This document shows, one piece after another, positions 35,459 to 43,538 of a stretch of DNA of 64,000 nt. This DNA is from Hungatella sp. (GTDB taxonomy: Bacteria > Bacillota > Clostridia > Lachnospirales > Lachnospiraceae): positions 29,695-93,694 of the forward strand of contig WASS01000018.1 of assembly GCA_009712635.1 (NCBI GenBank), in the 5' to 3' direction. The translations under genes and the position numbers were made by a program. The stretch's first letter is position 1. Every line of letters begins with the position of its first letter. The notes below the pieces were generated by a model. It ran no database searches, was not told where the DNA came from, and saw nothing but the letters and a program-made list of their open reading frames with translations.

Positions 35459-37120
35459 TTATTCCTTGTCAAGCCGTACTTCATCCCACAAATCAGCCGG
35501 CTCAAATCCCAGCTTCCAGCATGCCACACCTGCCAGATCGTACTGACGAATCAAGTTCATCTTCAGGCCGATGGAACGTTCTTCCTCAAGCCACACAGTC
35601 TTTTTGCCCTCTTCTGTCTGAAGTTCTCCGTAATACTGTCCCAACTCTTCCTGCCAGTACAACTTCACATCATTTTTCGTAACCCATTCTTTGGATTTTG
35701 CTATACCAATGGCAGAGGATGAAGTCTTTCCATCTGTTCCTTCCGTCCATATTCTGGTGTAAAAAGGAATACCATTAATAACCTTTTCCTTGGGAACAAC
35801 TTTAAGCGTATTCTTAATTCCATCTTCCACATATTGAATAGAGGACACAGATCCGGCCTCTCCGCCTGCATAATGTTCATCGTAACCCATAATGATCACA
35901 TAATCAGCTACAATCCCCTGCTCCTCCCTGTTATAAAACTCATTTCCTGCAACGGGCACGTAATTATCCACGGACAGGACAAGCCCCTTCTCTCTGCATG
36001 GGATGGACAGCTCTCTGATAAACTGAATGTAATGGGGACCCGCTTCCTCTTTTATACCTTCAAAGTCCAGATTAATGCCGTCAAATCCATAGGTCTTTGC
36101 CTCTGCCATCAGGCTATCAATCAGCTTCTTCCTTGTTGATGTTTTAGACATCAGAATCTCCGTATTCACATCAGAACTAAAGTTATTAATCAGTGCCCAG
36201 ACCTTCAAACCTTTGTCGTGAGCCTTTTTTACATACCCCGCATCTGCCAGGGAATGAAAACCACCTTCATTATCATTTAATTCATACCATGTTGGTGAAA
36301 TCACGTTAACCCCTGAGGTATTGGCAATCAGACTGTCAAAGGTAGAATTTCCCTCTGCCGAGGTAACCTGATGCCATACCAGGCAAACCGGCTGATCCAT
36401 GGTTATATTCTTATAAACCGGCTTTATAAAAGTGCTTACGGAGGCCTCTTTTTGCGTTTCTCCAAGGCGTCTGCGTTCTACATAGCCAATAAAACCATCT
36501 TCTGTCCGGATTTTATCCCATTTGTTCATGGAATCCAGAACCGTCACTTTGCTCCCCTCATTCACATGAGTTGCAATGGGACTCCTGACTCCGCCCTTGA
36601 TACGCACATTACCGTCTTTAACAACAGTAGCCCGTTCTTTATCCGTCCAGTTATTATTAATAAACACCCGTTTATTTACAGCTGAATCATACGCGGTAAA
36701 TTCAGCATCTGTATAGTTAGCAATAAGGCCCAGGGATAAATACACAGTATCCCCTTTCTCCAGAATCAGTGATTTTCCGGAAGAACCTTTTGTATTCTGG
36801 TCTGCATAAACAATGGAATCCGGAAGCGTATACACAAGCAGCTTCTCATTGCTGTCCCAGTAAAAACGCTCATTTAAATTTTCATTGATCCAACTGATGG
36901 GAAGGTAGGTCTGATCCTCTGCAAAAAGACCTTTGGTTTCCTGAAGATTCTCATTTAAAAAAACTGCTACCTCATCCCCTGTGACCCCAAAAATCTCAGT
37001 CAAATCTGCCTGCTCACTGGATGGAATATACCGTTCCAAAAACCGGACTCCGAAAGAGCCGGCCAGAACCAGCAAAATCAATCCCAGCGCCACCATAACC
37101 GGCACTGCTTTCCTCTTCAT
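35459..37120 (-). CDS. GH18-family glycoside hydrolase with SH3 and copper-amine-oxidase-like N-terminal domains
   Basis: The 553-residue protein has an N-terminal membrane anchor (about 8-26), a copper-amine-oxidase-N-type repeat region (about 47-155), an SH3b domain (about 163-219) and a GH18 catalytic barrel (about 240-545). The catalytic motif DGINLDFE lies at 347-354, ending in the acid E354, and VIIMGYDEHY follows. Proteins of this layout resemble spore or cell-wall chitinase-like lysins (YaaH/SleL type) that cut N-acetylglucosamine bonds. Surface peptidoglycan remodelling is therefore inferred. The gene is first of a three-gene minus-strand group. Confidence 0.9.
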   Translation of the reverse strand: MKRKAVPVMVALGLILLVLAGSFGVRFLERYIPSSEQADLTEIFGVTGDEVAVFLNENLQETKGLFAEDQTYLPISWINENLNERFYWDSNEKLLVYTLPDSIVYADQNTKGSSGKSLILEKGDTVYLSLGLIANYTDAEFTAYDSAVNKRVFINNNWTDKERATVVKDGNVRIKGGVRSPIATHVNEGSKVTVLDSMNKWDKIRTEDGFIGYVERRRLGETQKEASVSTFIKPVYKNITMDQPVCLVWHQVTSAEGNSTFDSLIANTSGVNVISPTWYELNDNEGGFHSLADAGYVKKAHDKGLKVWALINNFSSDVNTEILMSKTSTRKKLIDSLMAEAKTYGFDGINLDFEGIKEEAGPHYIQFIRELSIPCREKGLVLSVDNYVPVAGNEFYNREEQGIVADYVIIMGYDEHYAGGEAGSVSSIQYVEDGIKNTLKVVPKEKVINGIPFYTRIWTEGTDGKTSSSAIGIAKSKEWVTKNDVKLYWQEELGQYYGELQTEEGKKTVWLEEERSIGLKMNLIRQYDLAGVACWKLGFEPADLWDEVRLDKE

Positions 37121-37322
37121 CTGTTTTCCTCCTGCTTATGGATCATATCTTATGAACTCATTTCTGTAATATCTTTTAGATTATATCATACTTCTTACTT
37201 TTTGGAATTTACATTTTCATTACATTCTGTTTCCCCTGTCCCGCCCTGACGCGCATAAACTCATTCTCTCCGGGCTGAAGATGGAATCCGCCAACGCGCC
37301 CCTGATCCCATGTTTCCTGAAA

Positions 37323-37565
37323 TTACCGATTGTAGACACGGTCAAATCTGATTTCCTGCAGTTTACCGGTCTCCTCATCAGGAACATAGTCTGCCATATA
37401 AAAGCTGTCATCCTCCCTTATTTCAAATATTCTTCCCCAGTCTGTCTCCGGCAGTTCCTCGCCGTCGATCACAATGGGAACTCCCTTATTTCTGTACCTT
37501 TTCAGTCCTTCCAGATACTTGTCTCTTTTACCTTCTTTCCATATACCACTGTCATCTTTACTCAT
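37323..37565 (-). CDS. Small hypothetical protein
   Basis: An 80-residue soluble acidic protein starting MSKDDSGIWKEGKRDKY, with a middle GVPIVIDGEELPETDWGRIF and ending RFDRVYNR. The ATG at 37565 follows GGGGAGAT. It is the last of three minus-strand genes behind the Ser/Thr kinase and P-loop proteins (37600-39702) and may belong to that group. No family recognised. The neighbouring gap 37121-37322 shows no convincing gene. Confidence 0.6.
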   Translation of the reverse strand: MSKDDSGIWKEGKRDKYLEGLKRYRNKGVPIVIDGEELPETDWGRIFEIREDDSFYMADYVPDEETGKLQEIRFDRVYNR

Positions 37566-37599
37566 ATTGCTATCTCCCCGCCATTTTATCTTTCGTATT

Positions 37600-38217
37600 T
37601 TAAAAAAATTGTTCATAAAAACTGATAGTCTCAGCAGTGACAGACAGTGGATCTATGGAAAACGGAATTCTTCTGACCGGAACTTTTAATTTTTTTTCCA
37701 GACTTGTTCTTGCCTCTTCACTGCCAAATGATACCAGGCTGTCCCAGCTTCTCTGCGTTTTTATCCCCCTCTTTTCAAATTCCAGAAACTCACCAATCTG
37801 CCACTCACTAAGACTTCCTATTACAAATTGCCTGCTGCATCGAAAAAACTCTTCCAGATTGCCTTCCTTTGCAGTTCCATAATCCACAATTACAGCATGA
37901 TAGCCGGACTTTTTACACAACAAAAGTGTATCAATCCCCGCTTTTCCAAAATAATCTGTCTCTAGAACCCGAAACGGGCTTTCACCTTTTTTTCCACTGG
38001 AACAGGCTGCTCCCATACGAGAAAAGGACTCATGATGATTCCATTCCAAAACTGCACACCGCATTCTCATCACACCAGATAAATATCCGGCTGTCATGAC
38101 TGAAAAATGAGTTACTCCGGTCCCTCTTCCGGTACCAATAATTCCAATTAACTCAGGGATATCAACCTTACCTAATGGATTACCCGGTCTCCAGCCTCTT
38201 TTTGCATATTTCTTCAT
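37600..38217 (-). CDS. Degenerate ParA/CpaE-like P-loop protein
   Basis: This 205-residue protein has a P-loop-like N-terminal strand ELIGIIGTGRGTGVTHFSVM (22-41). The usual GK(S/T) of a Walker A is replaced by GVTH, so the catalytic Lys is absent. The Walker B-like region GYHAVIVDYGTA lies near 105. The layout resembles the MinD/ParA/CpaE family, which act as membrane or polar ATPases; here nucleotide hydrolysis is doubtful. It is encoded 6 bases after a Ser/Thr kinase whose C-terminal half has the same type of degenerate loop. Function unknown. Confidence 0.75.
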   Translation of the reverse strand: MKKYAKRGWRPGNPLGKVDIPELIGIIGTGRGTGVTHFSVMTAGYLSGVMRMRCAVLEWNHHESFSRMGAACSSGKKGESPFRVLETDYFGKAGIDTLLLCKKSGYHAVIVDYGTAKEGNLEEFFRCSRQFVIGSLSEWQIGEFLEFEKRGIKTQRSWDSLVSFGSEEARTSLEKKLKVPVRRIPFSIDPLSVTAETISFYEQFF

Positions 38218-38223
38218 AGAAAT

Positions 38224-39702
38224 TTAACCCTTTCCCGGAAGACAGCGCTCCTTTATCCTTAATTTTTTCAACACACTTTTTCCCCAACGCACAACTGGTA
38301 AATCCCATCTTCTTCCTCCCCGGTTTTCCGCCAGGATTTCATTGGTTACAGCCTGATAAAAAGTCTCCAGTTCATTACTGACCGTAAATGGATCAGTGAA
38401 AAAAGGAGCCCGAAAGAACACTGAAGCCTGTGCACCTTTTGGGATACAGATTTTTTTATCAATCGCCCAGTGATTGTATATAACGGCAAAGGGGATCCCG
38501 GATCTTATTACTTCTTCCACAGCTTCAAAGGCATATATCTGATTCCATATACTGCCATCACACACCAGTATTACAGCATCAGGTGCCATACTAAGCGCCT
38601 GGCTTAAATTCTCTCCCCAATCCATCAGGTGCACATGAAAGGGGGGATCCTTTAATTTCACCCCTGCTCCGTAATAAGGCTTTATAATTAGGCTTCTGTA
38701 ATGCAGCAAACCATAGCTGTCACGCTTTGCTTTCGTGAATTTAAAAAGACCGGCCCCCATAAAAGAGTCCTGTTTTTCTTCTAATAAGTTGGGAATTCCT
38801 TGATTTTTAAGGTAGACAGACAGGCCGATTCCGATGTGGGTTGTTCCTGCCCCGGATTTGCTCCCTGAAAGAGCAATTGTAAGAGATGATGATTGCAGAC
38901 GTTTTTTTGCATCCGTTTCCGTTTCTTTTAACTGACGGAGCTGTTCCATAAGCTCCTGTGCTGTTGAATACCTGTTTTCCTTTTCTTTACAGATACATTG
39001 ACCGATAACTGCTGCCAGCCCCCGATCCATGGACGCTTCTGGTATGAAAGGCAGCTCAGGAAATTTGCCAGTGTAAAGATAACAGAGGATCGTGCCAATG
39101 GCATAAATATCTGTTCTTTCATCAAGCACTGCTTCTGCCTCATACTGTTCTGGTGCAGCGCAGCCTACCGTACCATATCGTTCTCCCGGCTTATTTGCTT
39201 CTTTTAAGGATGCAGCCAGTCCAAAGTCAATTAGTTTAATCGTATCATGGCATAATAACAGGTTTTTCGGCTGTAAATCTAAATGTAATATAGGGGTTGT
39301 TCCTGCGAGATGCAGGTAATTAATGATGCTGGCAAGCTGAATTCCATAGAAAATGGTCAGCTCCCGCGACAGATGACCCTGTTTTTTCACAAGATCATAT
39401 AAGGAATCTCCTTCCAAATACTCTTCAATTAAATAACTGTAACTTTCATCTTCTTCTACGTCATATACAATGGGAATACCAGGATGGCGCAGCTCTTTTA
39501 AAATCAATGCTTCACGCCTGAATTGTTCATAATTGAGAAAGCTTTTGGATACACGTTTCACTGCCCTGTATTCCTCAAGCCCAAGATGAACCGCCAGAAA
39601 AACTGTTCCTTCCCGACCGGTTCCCAAGATACCGCATAGTTGATATTTGCCGAACAGAACGGTGCTTACTAAAATCACCTCCTTGTGCCTGCACAATATC
39701 AT
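38224..39702 (-). CDS. Ser/Thr protein kinase fused to a degenerate P-loop (ParA/CpaE-like) domain
   Basis: The N-terminal half is a eukaryotic-like kinase: Gly-loop LGTGREGTVFLA, the AVKRVS Lys, a catalytic loop HLDLQPKNLLL (Arg of HRD replaced by Leu), and IDFGLAAS. The C-terminal half (about 270-490) begins LTIALSGSKSGAGTTHIGIG, a ParA-like loop in which the Walker Lys is missing (GTTH). The start is unclear: ATG 39702 lacks a good site. A perfect AAGGAGGTGAT lies in frame downstream, followed by ATT-TTA-GTA and no standard start codon. No membrane segment is seen. Confidence 0.78.
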   Translation of the reverse strand: MILCRHKEVILVSTVLFGKYQLCGILGTGREGTVFLAVHLGLEEYRAVKRVSKSFLNYEQFRREALILKELRHPGIPIVYDVEEDESYSYLIEEYLEGDSLYDLVKKQGHLSRELTIFYGIQLASIINYLHLAGTTPILHLDLQPKNLLLCHDTIKLIDFGLAASLKEANKPGERYGTVGCAAPEQYEAEAVLDERTDIYAIGTILCYLYTGKFPELPFIPEASMDRGLAAVIGQCICKEKENRYSTAQELMEQLRQLKETETDAKKRLQSSSLTIALSGSKSGAGTTHIGIGLSVYLKNQGIPNLLEEKQDSFMGAGLFKFTKAKRDSYGLLHYRSLIIKPYYGAGVKLKDPPFHVHLMDWGENLSQALSMAPDAVILVCDGSIWNQIYAFEAVEEVIRSGIPFAVIYNHWAIDKKICIPKGAQASVFFRAPFFTDPFTVSNELETFYQAVTNEILAENRGGRRWDLPVVRWGKSVLKKLRIKERCLPGKG

Positions 39703-39819
39703 CTCTTGGAAAATATTGTAATATAATATTCCTTTATTTACAACCATTTTATATTTTTTTTACATTTTCTTTTTCTTTTATAAAAATCTAAAAAGTTAGC
39801 AGGGGAAAATGTGTTCTAA

Positions 39820-39848
39820 TTGACAACCAACAAAAGAAGTGATATTTT
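39820..39848 (+). promoter_or_regulatory. Sigma-A promoter of the glyoxalase-like gene
   Basis: TTGACA (39820-39825), 17 bases, TATTTT (39843-39848). Confidence 0.6.
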
Positions 39849-39851
39849 TTA

Positions 39852-39867
39852 GTTAGCTTTATCTAAC
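39852..39867. promoter_or_regulatory. Dyad GTTAG-N6-CTAAC at the transcription start
   Basis: A perfect dyad at the expected transcription start of the glyoxalase-like gene. Its form is identical to the dyad at 19847-19862 in the siderophore operon leader. Confidence 0.45.
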
Positions 39868-39896
39868 CGTTCATTACAAATCAGGAGGTCTTATTG

Positions 39897-40694
39897 GTGA
39901 AAAACAAAAATATCCCATTTAGAATCGGACATGTGTTAATTCAAGTCACAGATCTTGAAACAGCCATCAGACAATATCAAGATATGGGGTTTCAGATTGT
40001 ACCGGGAGGTGTCTATGGCAAAACACATAATGCTTTGATTTATTTAAATGATGGCTCTTTTCTGGAACTGTTCTCCACGAATCATGGAAGAGTTGTTAAC
40101 GCACTTCTTAAATTCATGGTTAAAATAATAGGATTATGGAACCCGTCTTATTCCAGCCGTCTTGCACGTTACCTGCCAGGACAGGAGGGATTAAGAGATT
40201 ATGCTTTGGATTCTGTACCCGGTACTCTGTATCAGGAAAATATAGATAAGCTTCTTAAAAATGGACTGAAATTATCTAAAATACGTCCAAAGTCCAGAAC
40301 TGAACACCATGGAATTAAACTTAAATGGACACTCTGTTGTCCAGACAGTATTCTTCTGCCCTTTTTGATGAGCGAATATCATCCATCTCCAATTATTGAA
40401 GAACAAGATACCTATCATGCCAACGGTGCCGCCGCAATCCATGAAATCACGGTCTCAACCTGTGAATGGAGTAAAACATACGAGGAATATACCCTGCTTC
40501 TTGGAATTGAGCCTGCCGTAACGCTGGGACAAAATGGCCGTAGCTGTTTGTTCCCGGTCCAAAGGGCCTTTATCCATCTGGTTGAAAATAAAAAAGATGG
40601 TATTGATCATATCATCCTGACCCGTGACCATCAAAGTGAACAATTGGCAGTTACTACTCCGTTTATCCTCTTTACCGAAAGTCAGATTGTTTAG
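39897..40694 (+). CDS. Glyoxalase-like (VOC superfamily, Glyoxalase_3 type) protein
   Basis: A protein of about 265 residues with a VOC start (IGHVLIQVTDLETAIRQYQDMG), YLNDGSFLELFS as the second strand pair, and a second half containing AAIHEITVSTCEW. This is the PF13468-type arrangement; such proteins are metal-dependent lyases, dioxygenases or resistance proteins, but no activity is assigned. GTG 39897 lies 7 bases after AGGAGGT, with a TTG at 39894 as alternative. It is monocistronic, with its own promoter and operator-like dyad. Confidence 0.82.
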   Translation: MKNKNIPFRIGHVLIQVTDLETAIRQYQDMGFQIVPGGVYGKTHNALIYLNDGSFLELFSTNHGRVVNALLKFMVKIIGLWNPSYSSRLARYLPGQEGLRDYALDSVPGTLYQENIDKLLKNGLKLSKIRPKSRTEHHGIKLKWTLCCPDSILLPFLMSEYHPSPIIEEQDTYHANGAAAIHEITVSTCEWSKTYEEYTLLLGIEPAVTLGQNGRSCLFPVQRAFIHLVENKKDGIDHIILTRDHQSEQLAVTTPFILFTESQIV

Positions 40695-40710
40695 ACTTCG
40701 TTTAAAAGGA

Positions 40711-40740
40711 AAACCGCCCTATTACAAGGGCGATTGTTTA
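40711..40740 (+). terminator. Terminator-like hairpin after the glyoxalase-like gene
   Basis: CGCCCT-ATTACA-AGGGCG with a short ATTGTTTA tail. It resembles two further C-rich/G-rich hairpins at about 40840-40870 and 40885-40934 in the same gap. Confidence 0.6.
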
Positions 40741-40747
40741 GTAGTAC

Positions 40748-40780
40748 CATTTTAGTATCATTTTAGTATCATTTTAGTAT
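40748..40780. repeat. Three tandem copies of an 11-base unit
   Basis: CATTTTAGTAT is repeated perfectly at 40748-40758, 40759-40769 and 40770-40780. Function unknown; it lies upstream of the candidate antitoxin promoter. Apart from the elements listed here, the gap 40695-41827 shows no convincing gene. Confidence 0.9.
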
Positions 40781-40800
40781 CAAAGTGATAACACTTTTAC

Positions 40801-40829
40801 TTGCAAATAAAGTACCTATGTATTAGAAT
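40801..40829 (+). promoter_or_regulatory. Promoter of a possible antisense (antitoxin) RNA
   Basis: TTGCAA (40801-40806), 17 bases, TAGAAT (40824-40829). It would give an RNA of about 100 bases that ends at the hairpin 40885-40934, converging on the toxin mRNA. Confidence 0.45.
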
Positions 40830-40835
40830 AGTATT

Positions 40836-40934
40836 AAAGGAACAACCGCCCCAATACAAGGGGTTGGCCATATTATGTATGATAGAAAACTCCACCCTAC
40901 ACAACACGCCAATGTTTTACAAGGGTGGTTTTCT
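40836..40934 (+). ncRNA. Candidate antitoxin RNA of the Hol_Tox locus
   Basis: Inferred only from the promoter above and the shared terminator 40885-40934. It contains CAAGGGGTTGGCC, which nearly matches CAAGGGCGTTGGCC in the toxin mRNA leader (same sense). The main overlap with the toxin transcript is the terminator region. No coding potential seen. Confidence 0.35.
40885..40934. terminator. Shared bidirectional terminator of the toxin locus
   Basis: AGAAAAC-T-CCACCCT pairs with AGGGTGGTTTTCT across a long loop; T-rich ends on both strands. It lies 31 bases past the toxin stop codon on the minus strand. Confidence 0.6.
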
Positions 40935-40965
40935 ATGCCTGTTTCCAGGACTTTATAGAAAAACG

Positions 40966-41049
40966 TTACTTACAATTATAGAAAATAAAGGTAAGCAATG
41001 CTAAAATGAATGAGCCAAAGGCCATAAGGTCTTTAAAGTCATATTTCAT
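40966..41049 (-). CDS. Hol_Tox-like (Fst/TxpA-type) small membrane toxin peptide
   Basis: This 27-residue peptide starts at ATG 41049 behind AGGAGGTG and ends at TAA. It begins MKYDFKDLMAFGSFILALL, has one hydrophobic helix and a short C-terminus ending NCK. The pattern (aromatic/charged start, L-x-MxxFGxF, then ALLTFI) is that of 'putative holin-like toxin' peptides of Firmicutes type I toxin-antitoxin loci. A hairpin CTATCT-N6-AGATAG (41062-41079) overlaps the edge of its ribosome site, as expected for translation control. Confidence 0.68.
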   Translation of the reverse strand: MKYDFKDLMAFGSFILALLTFIFYNCK

Positions 41050-41121
41050 CCGCACCACCTCCTATCTATGTAAAGATAGAAGGCCAACGCCCTTGCAGTG
41101 ACGCGATTGTTCCATGTCACT

Positions 41122-41150
41122 ATGGTAACATATTCCATTTCAAGGTGCAA
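41122..41150 (-). promoter_or_regulatory. Promoter candidate of the toxin mRNA
   Basis: Minus strand TTGCAC (41145-41150), 17 bases, TACCAT (41122-41127). The leader would contain the SD-proximal hairpin. A dyad AGTGAC/GTCACT (41097-41121) lies at its start. Confidence 0.4.
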
Positions 41151-41726
41151 TTACTTTACCTGGCAGCAGGTCTTTCTTCTCAAGAAGTTCATGGAACTCT
41201 GGTTCTGTTTGCAATATCTGAATTCAGTAACGAAGCTACAGCCATGGATAATAATACATAACCAAAAACGCATGGCATTTGTATTATTCGTAATATTCTT
41301 TTAATTCTATCAAATGCATTAATTCAAAAAAATTCTTTTGTTTACTATCTTTCAGCATCTCCTGACATAGTTTAATGCGCACCATGAAATCCTATTAATA
41401 TACTTTTCCTTTTTGATTCTGAATGGTTTGGATATCAAATGGTCACTATATGTAAAGCTACCGGAGTTAAATTTATATGTATCCGTCATATTTGCCACAG
41501 CCACGTTACCATGTTCACAGACAAGAGGTTTTCTCCATATCTTATTACAAAACGGATCAGCGATACTATAGACATAGTTATTGACGTATAAAATCATTTA
41601 TATCCAAACTAAGTTGCAGAGATATTACAGGAAATAGCATCATACAAAAAATAAAACAGGAAAATCCCATAGATTACATAGGATACCCGTATTTTTGCAT
41701 ATAAACCTTAAATTTATATAAATTTT

Positions 41727-41756
41727 TTCACATAGTAATTGCCTTTTTGCTATAAT
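41727..41756 (+). promoter_or_regulatory. Sigma-A promoter of mecA
   Basis: TTCACA (41727-41732), 18 bases, TATAAT (41751-41756), followed by a leader of about 65 bases. Confidence 0.65.
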
Positions 41757-41827
41757 ATATAGTATAGTTATGTTGAGGAAGTATGTAAAAAATATTCACC
41801 ATTTTAAAAAGAACAGGAAGTGATCCT

Positions 41828-42547
41828 ATGAAGATAGAACGTATCAATGAAAATCAGATCCGTTGTACGCTTACCAGCTTTGATTTAAGCGTCCGAAACC
41901 TTAATTTAGGCGAACTTGCCTACGGCAGTGAAAAAGCCCGCAACCTGTTCCGCGAGATGATTCAAAAAGCCTCTAACGAAGTGGGATTTGAAGCAGAAGA
42001 CATTCCTCTCATGGTAGAAGCAATTCCGTTATCCAACGAAAGCGTGATGTTAGTAATCACTAAAATTGATGACCCGGAAGAATTAGATACAAGGTTTGCA
42101 AAATTTTCACCAACAACAGACGAGGATTTAGATTCCATGCCTGCAGATCTGGCCAGTGAGCTTTTAGAAGGTGCTGACGGTCTGTTAAATCTGTTGGGAA
42201 TAGACAAAAAAGAAGAGCCGGAAGAAGAAAAACCCAAAGAGCAATCACCCGCTTCCTCAGTAAGAATCTACTGTTTTCAGAGTCTGGATCAAATTTCTGA
42301 TGCTGCAAAGATCATCGGACAGGTTTATGATGGCAGGAATACTTTATATAAAAAACCAAATACCAGACAGTATTATCTGGTAATACGTAACACACCCGAG
42401 AAGTCTCTGGACTTCAGCCGGGTATGCAATCTTCTTGCAGAGTACGGATCCAAGATTCATCAGGATTATGCCTCCGAAGCGTACTACAAGGAACATTACG
42501 AGGTCCTGATTGAGGGGAATGCCCTTCAGTCACTTGCACAACTTTAA
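41828..42547 (+). CDS. mecA: Adaptor protein MecA
   Basis: The 239-residue protein matches the MecA family: N-terminal substrate-binding part beginning MKIERINENQIRCTLTSFDL, an acidic Glu/Lys/Pro-rich linker (about 115-142) and a C-terminal ClpC-binding half with YYLVIRNTP and YGSKIHQDYASEAYYKEHYE. MecA delivers substrates such as ComK-like regulators to ClpCP for degradation. Length and linker are typical. It has its own promoter, AGGAAG site and terminator. Confidence 0.95.
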   Translation: MKIERINENQIRCTLTSFDLSVRNLNLGELAYGSEKARNLFREMIQKASNEVGFEAEDIPLMVEAIPLSNESVMLVITKIDDPEELDTRFAKFSPTTDEDLDSMPADLASELLEGADGLLNLLGIDKKEEPEEEKPKEQSPASSVRIYCFQSLDQISDAAKIIGQVYDGRNTLYKKPNTRQYYLVIRNTPEKSLDFSRVCNLLAEYGSKIHQDYASEAYYKEHYEVLIEGNALQSLAQL

Positions 42548-42582
42548 TCCGTTCCTTTGTTCATAGTACTTCATCACAAGCC

Positions 42583-42623
42583 AAAATGAGGTTCGGCCCG
42601 CCACGGGTCGAACCTCATTTTTA
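42583..42623. terminator. Bidirectional terminator between mecA and the esterase gene
   Basis: GAGGTTCGGCCCG and CGGGTCGAACCTC form a near-perfect stem with T or A runs at each end. Confidence 0.9.
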
Positions 42624-43508
42624 AATTTCTCCCTCATCCAGAAAATAAGACGCAATCAGATCTAATGTAGCATCTGTCTCCCTGCAGGGTATTAAAATCC
42701 AATTATGGAACATGCCAGCCCCTTTTTTATAAATCAGTTCTGTTCCCTTAAAACGGCCCGCCTTTTCTGCAAGCAAATCACAATCCGGAGTCATAATATC
42801 TTCCGTTCCAGAAAACATAAGGATTTTCCCCAGATTATCCCAGTCTCCATAGATGGGAGAAACAAAGGGGTGATCGGAAGTCAGGGAGCCCCGGTAACGG
42901 ATTCCCGTTTGTTTTAGCGTTTCTACCGGAAGGAGTACATCTGCCTTTTTGGCTATCTTAATCAGAGGATTATCCAGAGTGATATCTAACCACGGCGAAA
43001 TTACCGCAGTTTTAACCGGAAGGGGTAAATTTTTACTGTCCCGAAGCTCCTGTAAAAAGGAAAGTGCCAAACCGCCTCCTGAAAAATCTCCCCAAAAAAA
43101 GAATTGATCTTCTCTATACTCCTTAATAAGGCGGCTGTAAACGTGAAGCAGATATTGATGCACTTCTAAAGCTGTATATTCCGGTGACAGAGGACAGAAG
43201 GGAATGGTGACCTTCATCTGATGGGATAGAGCAAAATATTCTGAAAGCTCCAGATAACGGCTGGAAGGTTCCAGGGAATATGCACCGCCCGGCAGCATTA
43301 ATACGTGCTTTTGGCTGGTATAGCTGCCGTTGATCGTGACTCCCCCGAAGCCATCCACACTCCACTCCTTCACCCGGATCTTTTTATTATAATGATCCCG
43401 GTCAATGACATTGCCGCCCCGTTTCAGAGCCAGAAGTTCCGCTTCCATCTTTTTTTCTGCATTACCAAATCCTGCTAAAAATTTTGTCATTTGTATCTTC
43501 AGGCTCAC
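42621..43508 (-). CDS. Alpha/beta hydrolase (esterase/lipase-like)
   Basis: The 295-residue enzyme has the nucleophile elbow in FFWGDFSGGGLAL (Gly-x-Ser-x-Gly, Ser near 145), an oxyanion-hole-like loop VLMLPGGAYS near 90, the acid Asp in SGTEDIMTPDCD, and the His in FHNW near the end. It resembles the Abhydrolase_3 acetyl-esterase group in the elbow, but the HGGG loop is replaced by LPGG. Substrate unknown. It is the last gene of a group including a MATE pump. Confidence 0.85.
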   Translation of the reverse strand: MSLKIQMTKFLAGFGNAEKKMEAELLALKRGGNVIDRDHYNKKIRVKEWSVDGFGGVTINGSYTSQKHVLMLPGGAYSLEPSSRYLELSEYFALSHQMKVTIPFCPLSPEYTALEVHQYLLHVYSRLIKEYREDQFFFWGDFSGGGLALSFLQELRDSKNLPLPVKTAVISPWLDITLDNPLIKIAKKADVLLPVETLKQTGIRYRGSLTSDHPFVSPIYGDWDNLGKILMFSGTEDIMTPDCDLLAEKAGRFKGTELIYKKGAGMFHNWILIPCRETDATLDLIASYFLDEGEI

Positions 43509-43538
43509 GGCTGTCGTTCTCCTTCCGTTTAAAACTGA

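Noticed and set aside
37220..37411. A 63-codon minus-strand frame overlapping the small hypothetical gene
   Set aside because: It is out of frame with the better-supported gene at 37323-37565 and lacks a ribosome site.
40705..40935. Series of similar C-rich/G-rich hairpins considered as a CRISPR-like array
   Set aside because: The units are diverged, unequally spaced and terminator-like; no cas genes are present in the window.
41098..41304. A 68-codon plus-strand frame overlapping the toxin leader
   Set aside because: No ribosome site and a composition typical of a random AT-rich frame.
41352..41597. An 81-codon minus-strand frame in the gap before mecA
   Set aside because: No ribosome site, no recognisable family, and an odd mix of Cys, Trp and Tyr; it looks like chance or a decayed remnant.
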